A DNA stretch of 64,000 nucleotides from Altererythrobacter epoxidivorans (GTDB lineage: Bacteria; Pseudomonadota; Alphaproteobacteria; Sphingomonadales; Sphingomonadaceae). Position numbers and translations under genes: made by a program. The DNA is taken from NCBI RefSeq assembly GCF_001281485.1, contig NZ_CP012669.1, positions 2,573,501 through 2,637,500 of the forward strand. The letters run 5' to 3'. Position 1 is the first letter of the stretch. The number at the start of each line of letters is the position of its first letter. This document shows, one piece after another, positions 34,743 to 44,929 of the stretch. Below the pieces are notes generated by a model. It ran no database searches, was not told the DNA's origin, and saw nothing but the letters and a program-made list of their open reading frames with translations.

Positions 34743-35618
34743 ATGCGTCTATCGACCGGTCTGGCCAGCGCACTGGCTCTGATGCTCTCGAGCCCTGCTG
34801 CTGCGCAGGAAACACGCATCGGGGAGGAGGGTTTCGAATCGCCGCCCGCCACGCTCGAGCAGGTCGATTGGCTCGTGGGCCAGTGGGCGGGCACGGGCAT
34901 TCAGGGCGCGCCAGCCATTGAAAGCTGGCTGCCGCCGGTGGGCGGCACGATGGTCGGGACTTTCGTACAGGATACCGGCGAAGGCGGCATCATGTTCACC
35001 GAACATATGTACCTGACGGAACAGGACGGCAGCCTGGTCATGAAGCTCAAGCATTTCAACGCCGACCTGACCAGTTGGGAGGACAAGGATGGTATGGTGA
35101 CCTTTCGCCTACTCGCGGTGGAGGATTGTGCTGCATATTTCCACGGGCTCACCTTGAGGTGCCGCAATCCCAGTTTCCCTGATGAAGGCCTGCTCGTGGC
35201 GGTTCGCATGCAGTCGGGCGGAGAGCTGGTATTCCGCTTTGAAGCGCTGGGCCGCGAGCATCCGCAGCGTTGCACCGACGCGATCACCACGATCGACATG
35301 GACCAATGTTATGCCGATGTGCTCGGCCGCGCTGACGAGCGGCGCGAAGCCTATCTCGCGAAGGCGGTCGAGAGGCATGCCGACAGGCCGGAGCTGGGGA
35401 AAGAGATCGAGGCCAGCGATGCGGCTTTCCTCGCCTATCGCGACGCGGAATGCGGCGCTGTCTACGAAGACTGGAAAGAGGGCACGATCCGCGGCGTGAT
35501 GGGGCTGGCGTGCCGCATCGACATGACCGACCGCCGGACGCTGACCATCTGGCGCAACTGGCTCACCTACATGGACAGCACGCCGCCGGCCCTGCCCGAG
35601 CCGAAGCCCACGCTGTAA
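34743..35618 (+). CDS. Secreted protein: DUF6265-like domain plus LprI-like domain
   Basis: 291 aa. A signal peptide (LASALALMLSSPAAA) is probably cut after Ala21. Residues about 30-170 begin LEQVDWLVGQWAGTGIQG and continue VGGTMVGTFVQ, with ELVFRFE-type strands: the fold of DUF6265/DUF1579-type beta-barrel proteins. The last 100 residues (KAVERHADRPELGKEIEASD, then FLAYRDAECGAVY and ACRIDMTDRRTL) match the LprI/DUF1311 lysozyme-inhibitor pattern with its cysteines. ATG 34743 has AGAGGA upstream and starts the signal peptide. It is divergent from etfBA. Two-domain fusion is inferred from sequence pattern; function unproven. Confidence 0.68.
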   Translation: MRLSTGLASALALMLSSPAAAQETRIGEEGFESPPATLEQVDWLVGQWAGTGIQGAPAIESWLPPVGGTMVGTFVQDTGEGGIMFTEHMYLTEQDGSLVMKLKHFNADLTSWEDKDGMVTFRLLAVEDCAAYFHGLTLRCRNPSFPDEGLLVAVRMQSGGELVFRFEALGREHPQRCTDAITTIDMDQCYADVLGRADERREAYLAKAVERHADRPELGKEIEASDAAFLAYRDAECGAVYEDWKEGTIRGVMGLACRIDMTDRRTLTIWRNWLTYMDSTPPALPEPKPTL

Positions 35619-35622
35619 AGGA

Positions 35623-35657
35623 AAAGGCCGCGCCAGCACGAAGCCGGCACGGCCTTT
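35623..35657. terminator. Bidirectional terminator between the LprI-like gene and sucC
   Basis: AAAGGCCG and CGGCCTTT form the outer stem and GCC/GGC an inner one. The T-run on the plus strand is short (CCTTTCT), and AAAAGG gives CCTTTTCC on the minus strand, so it can serve both convergent genes. Confidence 0.7.
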
Positions 35658-35678
35658 CTACCTGGTTTGAAGGGGCGA

Positions 35679-36878
<1,200 letters not shown>

Positions 36879-36988
36879 GGGAGAGCTCTTCCTTGGGTTT
36901 TCAGCAATGATCGAGTCGCGGAGCGCCTAAGCATGTATTGCGCGCCTTGAAAAGTAGCCATTCCGGGTGCAGGGGCACACCTATACAA

Positions 36989-37777
36989 ATGATCGATAGT
37001 GAGCGCCTCCGTGATATCGTCCAAGAAGCGGGCAGAATCGCGCATTCGTCGTGGCCTGGCGACGGGCACGAGGTGGAAAGCTGGGAGAAGGTTCCCGGTC
37101 ACCCGGTCTGTGCTGCGGACCTTGCCGTCGATACTTTCCTGAAACGCGAACTTGGCGCTCTGCTGCCCTCTGCGGGCTGGCTTTCGGAAGAGACGGCGGA
37201 CGATCCCAGGCGGTTGGGCAAGGGGCTGATCTGGCTCGTAGACCCGATCGACGGGACCCGCGATTATCTGCGCGGACGCAGCGGCTGGGCGGTTTCGGTT
37301 GCGCTCATCAGTTCGGGTCGCCCCCTCATCGGCATGCTCGCGGCCCCTGCGCGCGGTGAGGAATGGCTGGCGGTGGCAGGGCAGGGCGCAACCCGCAACG
37401 GAGAGCGGCTGGTGGCATCGACACGCTCGCGCTTTGCCGGTGCCCGCGTACCGACCGATGCGCTTCCGAAAGAGGATTCCGACCTGGTGGTGGTCGACAA
37501 ACCCAATTCGATCGCCTTGCGGATCGCCATGGTCGCTGCGGACGAGGCCGACCTGGTCGCGACCCTGCGCTGGGGATACGAATGGGACATCGGTGCCTCG
37601 ACACTGATTGCTCGCGAAGCGGGTGCGGAAGTGACCGATGCCTTCGGCCAGCCGCTGGCCTACAACAAGCGGGATCCGCGTGCCTTTGGCCTGCTGGTCT
37701 GTGCGCCCAGCATCCATCCCGATGCTGTCGACCGGCTGTCCGATCGTGCGGCGGTTCTTGCCCCGCAAACCAAGTAG
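36989..37777 (+). CDS. cysQ: 3'(2'),5'-bisphosphate nucleotidase CysQ-like (inositol monophosphatase superfamily)
   Basis: 262-aa Mg-dependent phosphatase, likely removing the 3'-phosphate from PAP(S). Metal-site motifs are WLSEETADD, WLVDPIDGTRDYL (DPIDGT) and the late WDIGASTLIAREAG. The last 60 residues carry TDAFGQPLAYNKRDPRAFG. ATG 36989 is used because it begins the family-like MIDSERLRDIVQEAG helix; an upstream open stretch to 36938 is possible, and the ribosome site is weak. PAP clearing would fit the two sulfotransferases elsewhere in the window. SuhB-type inositol phosphatase activity is an alternative. Confidence 0.85.
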   Translation: MIDSERLRDIVQEAGRIAHSSWPGDGHEVESWEKVPGHPVCAADLAVDTFLKRELGALLPSAGWLSEETADDPRRLGKGLIWLVDPIDGTRDYLRGRSGWAVSVALISSGRPLIGMLAAPARGEEWLAVAGQGATRNGERLVASTRSRFAGARVPTDALPKEDSDLVVVDKPNSIALRIAMVAADEADLVATLRWGYEWDIGASTLIAREAGAEVTDAFGQPLAYNKRDPRAFGLLVCAPSIHPDAVDRLSDRAAVLAPQTK

Positions 37778-37792
37778 CGCCGGTCGCAAAAG

Positions 37793-37821
37793 AAAAGGGC
37801 CGACCCTGCGGCCGGCCCCTT
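37793..37821. terminator. Bidirectional terminator between cysQ and the OmpA-family gene
   Basis: An 11-base stem with two G-U pairs (minus strand AAGGGGCCGGC to GTCGGCCCTTTT) with a 6-base loop. The minus-strand copy ends in TTTTC and serves the OmpA-family gene. Confidence 0.78.
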
Positions 37822-37848
37822 GCCTTAAATTCGTGACGTTGCGTCCGA

Positions 37849-38544
37849 TCAGTAACCCTGCTGGGCCTGGGCCGCTGCCACATCGTCTGCGTCGAAAGGA
37901 ATGACCTTGATTTCGACACGGCGGTTGAGCGGTTCGTTGACATTGTCGCCGGTCTGGATGCGAAGCTGAGTTTCGCCGAAGCCCTGCCAGCGGATACGCG
38001 AGGAGGCGACACCGCGCGAGATCAGATAGTTCGCAACGGCGCGGGCGCGCTGTTCCGAAAGCTGCTGGTTGAACGCGGTCGAACCGACGGTGTCGGTGTG
38101 GCCGTACACGTCGATGATGCTGTTCGGATACTTCACGAGGCTGGCTGCGACCGAATCGAGCGCATCCTGGAAGCTGGGGCTGATCGACGAGCTGCCGGTC
38201 GCGAAGGTCACATCCGGCAGGTTGACGAGGAAAGCGTCGCCGCCGTCGACTTCGGTGACGTCAACGCCAGAGCCGTCGGTCTGTTCTTTGATTTCCTTGA
38301 TCTGCTGGTCCATCCGGTAGCCGACATAGCCGCCAGCTGCTGCACCGCCAGCCGCGCCGATGATACGACCGGTCTTGCCGCCGATCGCGCCGCCGAGCAG
38401 GCCGCCTAGCACGGCACCGCCGACGCCGCCGATGGCGGTACGCGAAACCTTTTTCTCACCCGTGTTCGGATCGGTGACACAGGCGCTGGTGCCGACGAGC
38501 GAGAGCGCGGCAATGCCCGAGAGAAGAATGCGTGATTTTTTCAT
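37849..38544 (-). CDS. OmpA-family outer-membrane protein with glycine zipper
   Basis: 231 aa. The signal peptide is KKSRILLSGIAALSLVGTSA, with Cys22 at a somewhat weak lipobox (TSAC). A Gly-zipper (GGVGGAVLGGLLGGAIGGK, about 39-57, continuing to about 75) could insert in the membrane. The OmpA C-terminal peptidoglycan-binding domain spans about 105-220: NLPDVTFATGSSSISPSFQD, IIDVYGHTDTVGSTAFNQ, LSEQRARAVANYLISRGV and NRRVEIKVIPF. It anchors the outer membrane to the wall. ATG 38544 follows AGGAGG. The YiaD-like layout is common in alphaproteobacteria. Confidence 0.88.
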   Translation of the reverse strand: MKKSRILLSGIAALSLVGTSACVTDPNTGEKKVSRTAIGGVGGAVLGGLLGGAIGGKTGRIIGAAGGAAAGGYVGYRMDQQIKEIKEQTDGSGVDVTEVDGGDAFLVNLPDVTFATGSSSISPSFQDALDSVAASLVKYPNSIIDVYGHTDTVGSTAFNQQLSEQRARAVANYLISRGVASSRIRWQGFGETQLRIQTGDNVNEPLNRRVEIKVIPFDADDVAAAQAQQGY

Positions 38545-38709
38545 TATTTCAGTCCTCCTGGTGGGGGTCGTGAACGATTGAGATACGCCCACGCCCGGTG
38601 GAACGCGCCCACTCGCGTCTAAGGCTCAAACACATCCCGTGGCGGTCTGTTCCCGAAATTGCTGTGCGTTGGCGCTGGCAGAGCCGCGCTTTTGTGCTAG
38701 CGAGACCGT

Positions 38710-40008
38710 GTGACGCCGTTTCCCTGGACAGACTTGATAGTCATCGCGTGCCTGATCGTTCTCAATGGCATCTTCGCCATGTCCGAATTGGCCATCGTTT
38801 CCGCGCGCACTGCGCGCCTCAAAGCCGCGCGTGACAAGGGGTCGGTAAGCGCCAAGGTCGCGCTGTCGCTGGCGGCCGATCCGGGCAAGTTCCTTTCGAC
38901 CGTGCAGATCGGGATCACGCTGGTCGGCATCATTGCTGGCGCTTACTCGGGCGCGAGCCTGGGCGGACCGGTTGGCGAACGGCTGGAGCTGCTGGGCGTG
39001 CCCGCCGACGTTTCGGGCGATGCAGGCTTTGTCCTGGTGATCGTGCTGACCACCTATTTCAGTCTCGTCGTTGGCGAGCTTGTGCCCAAGCAACTGGCCC
39101 TGCGCAGCGCGGTGCCGATCGCACTTGTGATGGCACGCCCGATGGCATTCCTTGCCAAGGTCGCAGCGCCGCTGGTGTGGGTGCTCGACACTTCGTCGGG
39201 CGCACTCGTTCGGCTGTTCGGCGTGCGTCCCGGTGGCCAGTCGAACGTCACCGCGGAAGAACTGCACATGATATTTGCCGAGGCAACGCGGTCGGGGGTT
39301 ATCGAGGTCGAACAGCACCAGATCCTGGCAGGCGTGGTGCGCCTGGCCGAACGGCCCGTGCGCGAAATGATGACGCCGCGGACAGAAGTGGATTGGATCG
39401 ACATCAACGCCGATGAAAAGGCGATCCGCAAGACCATCGAGGCGAGCCCGCACTCCTTGCTGCCTGTTGCCGACGGGTCGCCCGACACGATCCTCGGCGT
39501 AGTGAAGGTGCGCGAAGTGCTCGCTGCGCTCGTCGCCGGGCGCAAGCTGTCGCTGAAGCGGCTGATGAAGAAACCCGAGGTCGTTCCCGACCAGCTCGAC
39601 GCGATGGATGCGCTCCGCGTGCTCCAGCAGTCCGAAATCGCCATAGCGATGGTCCATGATGAATACGGCCATTTCGACGGTATCGTCACACCGGTCGACC
39701 TGCTGACCGCGATCGTGGGCGAATTCGCCAGCGACCAGGACCAGAGCGAAGGCCCGTTATGGGTAGAGCGCGAGGATGGGTCGCTGCTGGTCGCAGGCGG
39801 AATGTCGGCCGATGCGCTGGCCGACAGGCTCAACATCGAATATGGCGACGACCGCGAGTTCGGCACTGCTGCAGGCTATGCGCTGTCGATCTTCAAGAAA
39901 CTGCCGGTAGAGGGTGAATACTTCACCGATCAGGGCTGGCGCTTCGAAGTGGTCGACATGGACCGCCGCCGCATCGACAAGCTGCTGGTCAGCAGGGACG
40001 CAGGCTGA
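38710..40008 (+). CDS. CorC/HlyC family (DUF21-CBS) membrane protein
   Basis: 432 aa. An N-terminal DUF21 domain with four membrane helices begins TDLIVIACLIVLNGIFAMSE with the hallmark NGIFAMSELAIVSAR. Two cytoplasmic CBS domains follow (REMMTPRTEVDWIDINADEK, about 218-237, and IAMVHDEYGHFDGIVTPVDL, about 315-334). A C-terminal CorC_HlyC domain (DGSLLVAGGMSADAL, AAGYALSIFKKLPVEGE) completes it. Relatives are implicated in Mg/Co efflux; the hemolysin name is historical. The start is GTG at 38710; no good ribosome site is seen, so the exact start is uncertain. Confidence 0.88.
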   Translation: MTPFPWTDLIVIACLIVLNGIFAMSELAIVSARTARLKAARDKGSVSAKVALSLAADPGKFLSTVQIGITLVGIIAGAYSGASLGGPVGERLELLGVPADVSGDAGFVLVIVLTTYFSLVVGELVPKQLALRSAVPIALVMARPMAFLAKVAAPLVWVLDTSSGALVRLFGVRPGGQSNVTAEELHMIFAEATRSGVIEVEQHQILAGVVRLAERPVREMMTPRTEVDWIDINADEKAIRKTIEASPHSLLPVADGSPDTILGVVKVREVLAALVAGRKLSLKRLMKKPEVVPDQLDAMDALRVLQQSEIAIAMVHDEYGHFDGIVTPVDLLTAIVGEFASDQDQSEGPLWVEREDGSLLVAGGMSADALADRLNIEYGDDREFGTAAGYALSIFKKLPVEGEYFTDQGWRFEVVDMDRRRIDKLLVSRDAG

Positions 40009-40011
40009 AAC

Positions 40012-40043
40012 GAAAAAGGCCCGCCGATCCGGCGAGCCCATTT
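40012..40043 (-). terminator. Terminator after the bamF-like gene
   Basis: On the minus strand GGCTCGCCG-GAT-CGGCGGGCC forms a 9-base stem with one G-U, followed by TTTTTCG. It closes the long housekeeping array from gpmA to the bamF-like gene. Confidence 0.82.
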
Positions 40044-40069
40044 CCTGTAACATCGAATAGAAGCAGCGA

Positions 40070-40480
40070 TCAGCCCGGGATGACTGCCTGCGCTGCCTGG
40101 CCGTCACCTTCGGGAGCGGCGATGATGTCGCGGGTCACGCTGCCCTTGGCAACGGTCGCGGTCTGCGGGTCGCCGACCTGGCTGCGGATGGCAGGAGCAG
40201 CGGCACCGGCGCGGTCGAGGGCGCTGGTTTCCACCTGGCTACGCGGGGCAGGGCCGCCGAACAGTGCATCGAGCGCCTGTTCCTGCGCATTGCCCTCTGC
40301 CGGACGCGGCGCGCCGGGTGCAGGCGGGACCAGGCTGAAGTCCGGCGGAACCACCAGCGGCGCCTGGCGCTGCACGGCGAATTCATCGGGACGATCGCGG
40401 TTGAGAATGCCGCCACCACCGCAGCCGGCAAGCATGGCGCTGGTTGCAGCAAGAAGGACGGCGGTTTTCACGATACGCAT
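40070..40480 (-). CDS. DUF3035 lipoprotein (BamF-like)
   Basis: 136 aa. The lipoprotein signal MRIVKTAVLLAATSAMLAG ends at Cys20 (lipobox LAGC). The N-terminal half is proline-rich (RRWWV-less in this version; here PLVVPPDFSLVPPAPGAPRP). The DUF3035 pattern of DRPDEFAV-RQAPLVVPPDF is clear. Caulobacter BamF, a component of the outer-membrane assembly machine, belongs to this family. It follows lspA by 3 bases, the enzyme that would mature its signal peptide. The tail after residue 65 is low-complexity. Confidence 0.82.
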   Translation of the reverse strand: MRIVKTAVLLAATSAMLAGCGGGGILNRDRPDEFAVQRQAPLVVPPDFSLVPPAPGAPRPAEGNAQEQALDALFGGPAPRSQVETSALDRAGAAAPAIRSQVGDPQTATVAKGSVTRDIIAAPEGDGQAAQAVIPG

Positions 40481-40483
40481 ATT

Positions 40484-41014
40484 TCAACTCTCCGCGGGGC
40501 TGTGGCCCGGCTGTTCGATTTCCTGGTCCTTTTCGCGCACGAAGAAGGAACGGGCAAGGATAATCACGACGCCCACGGTGATAGCGGCATCGGCGATATT
40601 GAAAATGAGGAAGGGGCGGAAATCCCCGATATGGAAGTCGGCATAGTCGATGACGTAACCGAGCGAATAACGGTCGACGATATTGCCGAGCGCCCCGCCG
40701 AGGATCATCGAAAGCCCGATGATATCGCCCAGCAGCCGTTCGCGCAGCATCCACACCAGTACGATGATCGCAATGAGCGCTGTCACTGCCACCAGCAGCC
40801 AGCGCATTTCCATGCTGGTCGCTTCGAGCAGGCCGAGCGATACGCCGCGGTTCTCGGTATAGGTAAGGTCGAAGAACGGCAGAAGGTCGATCCGGCCTAC
40901 TTCGCGCAATTGCAGCGGATCGATCACCAGCCACTTCACGAACTGGTCGATGGCGAAGATTACGCCGGCGATGACGAGGCCGATCACGCGGTTGCGGGTC
41001 AACAGGCCGCTCAT
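40484..41014 (-). CDS. lspA: Lipoprotein signal peptidase
   Basis: 176-aa inner-membrane aspartic peptidase (signal peptidase II) that cuts prolipoproteins after lipidation. Four helices are seen: LIAGVIFAIDQFVKWLV start, ENRGVSLGLLEATSMEMRW, ALIAIIVLVWMLRE and DAAITVGVVIILARSFF. The catalytic Asp pair sits in GNIVDRYSLG and FNIADAAITVG. Start ATG 41014 overlaps the ileS stop by four bases (ATGA). The conserved NRG motif and length fit LspA. The downstream bamF-like lipoprotein is a plausible substrate. Confidence 0.95.
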   Translation of the reverse strand: MSGLLTRNRVIGLVIAGVIFAIDQFVKWLVIDPLQLREVGRIDLLPFFDLTYTENRGVSLGLLEATSMEMRWLLVAVTALIAIIVLVWMLRERLLGDIIGLSMILGGALGNIVDRYSLGYVIDYADFHIGDFRPFLIFNIADAAITVGVVIILARSFFVREKDQEIEQPGHSPAES

Positions 41015-43995
41015 TCCACCACCTCCTCGCAACGGGCGCACAGGTCGCCGTCTTCCTCGACTTCGGGAAGCAGGCGCCAGCAACGGCCGCACTTGTGATC
41101 GGTGGTCTTGGTGACGCTCACGCTGTCTCCTTGGCCCCGCGTGACTGACGCGGTGATGAACAGTGCGGCAAGATCGGCATCGCTGAAGCCCTCGGGCACG
41201 GCGGAAGCAGGGACGACCACGTCGGCCTCCAGGCTCGAACGAATGGTCTTTTCACGGCGCAGCGGTTCGATTGCTTCGTTCACGTCCTCGCGCAGTTCGC
41301 GCAGCGCTTCCCACCGCGCGGTGTCGGGGCGCAGGCCCTCTGCCAGCGCAATCTTTGGCCATTCGAGCAGGTGGACGCTGCCGCCCTTCGCGATGTCTGC
41401 CGGATAGCGCGTCGCCCACACCTCTTCCGAAGTGAACACGAGCACCGGCGCGACATAGCGGACCAGCGCCTGGAACAGGATGTCCAGCGTCGCGCGATAG
41501 GCGCGGCGGGTGACGCTGTCTTCGCCATCGCAATAAAGGCAGTCCTTGCGGATATCGAAGAAGAAGGCCGACAGGTCCTCGTTCGCGAAATCGATCAGCG
41601 CACGGGTATAGGTGTTGAAGTCGTAGTCGACGATCGCCTGCGCCAGTTTCGCATCGAGCTGGCTGAGCAGCGTCAGGACGTAGCGTTCCAGTTCGGGGAA
41701 CTCGGCCATTTCAGGCACGTCGCTGCCGTCGAACCCGTCGAGCGCGCCGAGGAGGTAGCGGAAGGTGTTCCTGAGCTTGCGGTACTGGTCGGCAACGCCC
41801 TTCAGGATCTCGTCGCCGATGCGGTGATCTTCGGTGAAGTCCACGCTTAGCGCCCACAGGCGGATGATGTCGGCACCGTATTGCTCCATGACCTTGAGCG
41901 GATCGACCGTATTGCCGAGGCTCTTGGACATCTTGCGCCCGTCGCTCGCCATGGTGAAGCCGTGGGTCAGCACCTGGTTGTAAGGCGCACGGCCACGCGT
42001 CGCGCAGCTTTCGAGCAGGGAGGACTGGAACCAGCCGCGATGCTGATCGCTGCCTTCGAGATAGAGGTCGGCGGGCCACTGCACATCGCCCCAGCGCCCC
42101 GATTCGAGCACGAAGGCGTGGGTGCAGCCCGAATCGAACCACACGTCGAGAATGTCGCTGACCATCTCGAATTCGGCAGGATCGTGGTCGGCGCCGAGGA
42201 AGGCGGCCTTGTTACCTTCGTTCCAGGCGTCCATGCCTTCTTCGCGCACGGCGGCGACGACGCGGGCATTGACCGCTGGGTCCTGCAGATAGCTGCCGTC
42301 CTGACGGACGAACAGCGTGATCGGCACGCCCCATGCGCGCTGGCGAGAAAGGACCCAGTCGGGACGCCCTTCGACCATGCTGCCGAGGCGGTTGCGGCCC
42401 TTCTCAGGCACGAAGCGGGTATCGGCGATGGCCTGCACTGCACGCTGGCGCAGGGTCGAATGATCCTGGCTGACGAAGGGCGCGACCGCAGCGCCGAGCG
42501 GATTGCCCGGGGCAACGTCGAAATCTCCGGTGCCGAGCGGCTTGTCCATCGGCACGAACCACTGCGGGGTGCAGCGGAAGATGACCTTTGCCTTGGACCG
42601 CCAGCTGTGCGGGTAGGAGTGCTGGTAATCCTCGCTCGCGGCGAGCAGCGCGCCCGCTTCGCGCAGGTCCGAGCAGATCGGGCCTTCGGGGGAATTGAAG
42701 GGCTTGTTGATGACGCTGCGGCGGCGTTCGTCATCCCCGCCGAGCCAACCCCAGTCGTCGCGGTAGACACCGCCATTGGTGACGGCAAAGACCGGCTCGA
42801 TGCCGTTGGCCTTGCACAGTTCGAAGTCGTCCTCGCCATGGTCGGGCGCCATGTGGACGAGCCCGGTGCCGCTGTCGGTGGTGACGAAATCGCCTGGCAG
42901 AAACGGGCGCGGCTTGGCGTAGAACCCGCCGAGCTTGTGCATCGGGTGACGCGCGACGGTTCCGGCGAGGTCGGAGCCTTTGATGATCTTGTAATCACCA
43001 AATCCTTCATCGCTGACAGGCCAATCGACAATCGGCACGCCCTGCGATGCGGCAGTCGCTGAAACGCGTTTATAGAACTCGGGAAAAAGCGCCTTTGCCA
43101 CGAGAATTGTGCCGTTCAGCCAGCCGAGTCCTTTGGCAGCCAAGTCTTGTTGTGCCGAAGGATGGCGATCATCATCCAACAAACGTAGGTGGACATACTC
43201 AACCTCCGGCCCATACGCCAAAGCTTGGTTGACAGGGATCGTCCACGGCGTTGTCGTCCAGATCACTGCATGTGCGCCGACCAGTTCCTCAATCGGACTC
43301 TCGGTGATCTCGAACGCCACGTCGATCTGGGTCGAGACGATGTCCTCGTATTCGACCTCCGCCTCGGCCAGCGCGGTTTCCTCGACCGGCGACCACATCA
43401 CCGGCTTCGAGCCGCGGTAGAGATTGCCCGCCTCGGCCAGCTTCATCAGCTCGGCGACGATGATCGCCTCGCTCTCCTTCTGCATGGTGAGATAGGGGTG
43501 GTCCCAGTCGGCCATCACGCCAAGGCGCTTCAGCTGGTCACGCTGCACGTCGACCCAGTGCTGTGCATAGGCGCGGCATTCGTCGCGGAAGGCTTTTACC
43601 TCTGCCTCGTTGCGGTCCTTGCCCGACAGGACGGGCTTTTGCTTCTTGTCCTTGCGGTACTGTTCCTCGACCTTCCATTCGATCGGCAGGCCGTGGCAGT
43701 CCCAGCCCGGAACATAGGGCGCATCCTTGCCGAGCAGGTTCTGCGTGCGGCAGACCATGTCTTTCAGCGTGTGGTTCAGCGCGTGGCCGATGTGCATGTC
43801 GCCATTGGCGTAGGGCGGGCCGTCATGGAAGATGAACTTCTCGCGGCCCTTACGGCTCTCGCGCAGCTTGTCGTACAGGCCGATTTCCTGCCAGCGCGCA
43901 GCAATGCCCGGCTCCTTTTGCGGGAGGCCGGCCTTCATGGGAAAATCGGTCTTCGGCAGGAAGACCGTATCTCTATAGTCGCGCTTTTCAGTCAT
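41011..43995 (-). CDS. ileS: Isoleucyl-tRNA synthetase
   Basis: 994-aa class I synthetase. HIGH motif is in NGDMHIGHALNHTLKD (about 66-80) and KMSKS in RKMSKSLGNTVD (about 690). The CP1 editing domain (about 185-450) has the WTTTPWTIPVNQALA start of the editing pocket. The anticodon-binding helical bundle follows, and the C-terminal zinc module is KCGRCWRLLPEV with CARC. Overlaps: 8 bases with the ribF stop and 4 with lspA. Codons across about 42970-43250 (residues about 250-340, editing domain) are rich in CAA, TTG, CTA, GGA and TAT, unlike the rest of the gene, suggesting a recombined patch. Confidence 0.97.
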   Translation of the reverse strand: MTEKRDYRDTVFLPKTDFPMKAGLPQKEPGIAARWQEIGLYDKLRESRKGREKFIFHDGPPYANGDMHIGHALNHTLKDMVCRTQNLLGKDAPYVPGWDCHGLPIEWKVEEQYRKDKKQKPVLSGKDRNEAEVKAFRDECRAYAQHWVDVQRDQLKRLGVMADWDHPYLTMQKESEAIIVAELMKLAEAGNLYRGSKPVMWSPVEETALAEAEVEYEDIVSTQIDVAFEITESPIEELVGAHAVIWTTTPWTIPVNQALAYGPEVEYVHLRLLDDDRHPSAQQDLAAKGLGWLNGTILVAKALFPEFYKRVSATAASQGVPIVDWPVSDEGFGDYKIIKGSDLAGTVARHPMHKLGGFYAKPRPFLPGDFVTTDSGTGLVHMAPDHGEDDFELCKANGIEPVFAVTNGGVYRDDWGWLGGDDERRRSVINKPFNSPEGPICSDLREAGALLAASEDYQHSYPHSWRSKAKVIFRCTPQWFVPMDKPLGTGDFDVAPGNPLGAAVAPFVSQDHSTLRQRAVQAIADTRFVPEKGRNRLGSMVEGRPDWVLSRQRAWGVPITLFVRQDGSYLQDPAVNARVVAAVREEGMDAWNEGNKAAFLGADHDPAEFEMVSDILDVWFDSGCTHAFVLESGRWGDVQWPADLYLEGSDQHRGWFQSSLLESCATRGRAPYNQVLTHGFTMASDGRKMSKSLGNTVDPLKVMEQYGADIIRLWALSVDFTEDHRIGDEILKGVADQYRKLRNTFRYLLGALDGFDGSDVPEMAEFPELERYVLTLLSQLDAKLAQAIVDYDFNTYTRALIDFANEDLSAFFFDIRKDCLYCDGEDSVTRRAYRATLDILFQALVRYVAPVLVFTSEEVWATRYPADIAKGGSVHLLEWPKIALAEGLRPDTARWEALRELREDVNEAIEPLRREKTIRSSLEADVVVPASAVPEGFSDADLAALFITASVTRGQGDSVSVTKTTDHKCGRCWRLLPEVEEDGDLCARCEEVVE

Positions 43996-44929
43996 GGTGG
44001 CGCGCGCTTAGTAGAGTGCGCGCCCGGTCGCAATCCTTCTCCATCTGCTCCATCAGCGCGTCGAGCCCGTCGAACTTCGCTTCGGGACGCAGGAAGTGGT
44101 GGAAGGCGACTTCGATCTCCTGCCCATACAGGTCGCCGGAAAAGTCGAAGAAATAGGGTTCGAGCAATTCCTTGGGCGGTTCGAACTGCGGGCGCACGCC
44201 GATATTGGCCGCGCCGGTCAGCTGCTGCCCGGTGCTGAGGATCTTGCCGGTCACGGCATAGACCCCGTATTTCGGACGCAGGTAATTCTCGACCGAGAGA
44301 TTGGCGGTGGGATAGCCGATGGTGCGGCCGCGCTTGTCGCCATGTTCGACGATGCCGCGAATGGCGAAGGGGCGGGTCAGCAGTTCTGCCGCAAGCTCGG
44401 GATTGCCGTCGCGCAGCGCCTCCCGGATACGGCTGGAAGAAACCACCGCGCCGCCATCTTCCACTGCTTCGACCACGCGCGATTGCAGTCCGCGTTCGCC
44501 GCCCAGCGATTTCAGCAGGTCGACATTGCCTGCCGCGCCCTTGCCGAAAGTGAAATCGCCACCCGTCACGACGCCATGTGCGCCGAATCGCTCGATCAGG
44601 ATTTCGGTGATGAAATCTTCCGCGCTCGTCCCCGCCAGGTCCTTGTCGAAATGGAACACCAGCATCGCGGTTGCCCCGGCAGCAAGGTAGAGTTCCTGTC
44701 GCTGTTCGAGCGTGGTCAGGCGAAACGGCGGCACCTCGGGCTTGAAGAAGCGCACCGGATGCGGGTCGAAAGTGGCAATGATCGAAGGTCGGCCTTCCTC
44801 ATGCGCCCAGCGGATCGCTTCGCCCGCTACCGCCTGGTGCCCCTTGTGGAAGCCGTCGAAATTGCCGAGCGCGATGACCGCGCCGCGCAGGGCAGACGGG
44901 ATCTGCTCGCGGTGGTCGAGCCACCTCAT
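43988..44929 (-). CDS. ribF: Bifunctional riboflavin kinase / FMN adenylyltransferase
   Basis: 313 aa making FMN and then FAD. The N-terminal adenylyltransferase domain carries ALGNFDGFHKGHQAV (HxGH) near residues 20-34, ATFDPHPVRFFKP and the VVTGGDFTFGKGAAGN loop, with VVSSSRIREALRDGN. The C-terminal riboflavin kinase domain has GDKRGRTIGYPTANLS (PTAN) and KYGVYAV. It has the normal two-domain length. Start ATG 44929 shares ATGA with the dipeptidase stop; the end overlaps ileS by 8 bases. The position between the dipeptidase and ileS is part of a translationally coupled array. Confidence 0.95.
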   Translation of the reverse strand: MRWLDHREQIPSALRGAVIALGNFDGFHKGHQAVAGEAIRWAHEEGRPSIIATFDPHPVRFFKPEVPPFRLTTLEQRQELYLAAGATAMLVFHFDKDLAGTSAEDFITEILIERFGAHGVVTGGDFTFGKGAAGNVDLLKSLGGERGLQSRVVEAVEDGGAVVSSSRIREALRDGNPELAAELLTRPFAIRGIVEHGDKRGRTIGYPTANLSVENYLRPKYGVYAVTGKILSTGQQLTGAANIGVRPQFEPPKELLEPYFFDFSGDLYGQEIEVAFHHFLRPEAKFDGLDALMEQMEKDCDRARTLLSARHHD

